Source: Marthasterias glacialis (taxonomy: Eukaryota > Echinodermata > Asteroidea > Forcipulatida > Asteriidae). From it: DNA of 64,000 nucleotides. Under the pieces are notes generated by a model. That model had not been told where the DNA came from. It was given only the letters and a program-made list of their open reading frames with translations, and did no database searches. This document shows, in pieces, positions 63,844-64,000 of this stretch. The translations under genes were made by a program, and so were the position numbers. The stretch is from assembly GCA_911728455.2 (NCBI GenBank), contig OU452222.1, positions 26,030,923 through 26,094,922 of the forward strand. Direction: 5' to 3'. Position 1 is the stretch's first letter. The number at the start of each line of letters is the position of its first letter.

Positions 63844-63916
63844 CATTTTCCAGAGTCGCCGGTAGGTCGTGTTCCGAACCGATATGCTGAGGGTTGGCCT
63901 GCTTTCGCCGAGACAT
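63844..63916 (-). CDS. First coding exon of a SALL-like (NuRD-recruiting) zinc-finger transcription factor
   Basis: Seen: on the minus strand an ATG at 63916-63914 opens 24 codons plus one base, starting MSRRKQANPQHI and continuing GSEHDLPATLEN. The reading then meets a splice donor (ATG|GTAGGT, GT at 63843-63842), which gives a phase-1 exon. A second, weaker donor lies 4 bases further on (TAG|GTAGCA). Known: the MSRRKQ...P N-terminus is the short motif that binds RBBP4/7 of the NuRD histone-deacetylase complex. It is shared by SALL, BCL11, ZFPM (FOG) and ZNF423/521 proteins, all nuclear C2H2 repressors encoded from a short first exon. Inference: PQHI followed by SE.D is closest to SALL (human SALL4 type). 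BCL11 also has PQH, whereas ZFPM and ZNF423 have PR at that place. A phase-1 first exon suits both SALL and BCL11. No C2H2 finger of this gene is visible in the window, so the family choice rests on about 20 residues. Confidence 0.7.
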
Positions 63917-64000
63917 GGCTGGCTGATATCCCCCCGTCTGTGGGTCTCGTCTCGGAGCTAGGCTGTCCGTTATTGGCCGTGGGGCGAACCGGAACGTAAA
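63917..64000 (-). promoter_or_regulatory. 5' UTR or promoter-proximal sequence of the SALL-like gene (partial)
   Basis: These 84 bases lie directly upstream (minus strand) of the start codon and run off the window edge. They are GC- and CpG-richer than the bulk of the window, as expected of 5' UTR or promoter DNA. The base at -3 relative to the ATG is C, so the Kozak context is not strong. No TATA box is visible. The transcription start is presumably beyond 64000. Confidence 0.45.

Overview
The window is eukaryotic nuclear DNA, most likely from an echinoderm such as a sea star, or another marine invertebrate deuterostome. Supporting signs are AT-rich intergenic or intronic sequence, long simple repeats, a tRNA-derived SINE with Pol III boxes, several families of short inverted-repeat elements, and a 100-base assembly gap (N) at 26339-26438. 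There are no bacterial operons, Shine-Dalgarno sites or long intact ORFs. The species call is inference, because no search could be run.

Coding content is very low. The one exon I support well lies at the right edge on the minus strand (63844-63916). It begins MSRRKQANPQHI, the N-terminal motif that recruits the NuRD corepressor in SALL, BCL11, ZFPM and ZNF423/521 zinc-finger factors, and it reads into a splice donor. SALL is the closest match. CpG-rich sequence surrounds this exon (63421-64000). No zinc-finger exon follows within the window, so at least the 37 kb back to the assembly gap, and possibly the whole window, would be first intron or flanking regulatory DNA. A weaker candidate terminal exon of unknown function is at 4483-4815, minus strand.

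Layout: 1-26260 is rich in short dispersed elements. Families are labelled A to K here for reference only. They include foldback elements (one of about 0.8 kb at 5098-5890), TIR elements, a local tandem duplication at 19252-19590 and a 119-triplet TTG/CTG tract at 10594-10950. From 26439 to 63420 recognisable repeats are sparser: a tRNA-SINE at 50371-50755, a SINE fragment at 53150-53214, family F and G copies, and many homopolymer tracts. This half contains several blocks dense in homeodomain, POU, Sox and PBX-like words (for example 35690-36000, 36890-37260, 47490-47870), as expected for the enhancer-rich first intron of a developmental regulator.

I did not find a convincing new multi-gene biological system. 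The most interesting items are the NuRD-motif exon with its very long downstream non-coding span, the foldback element with tandem-unit arms, the large CAG/CAA-type tract, and the candidate conserved regulatory blocks.
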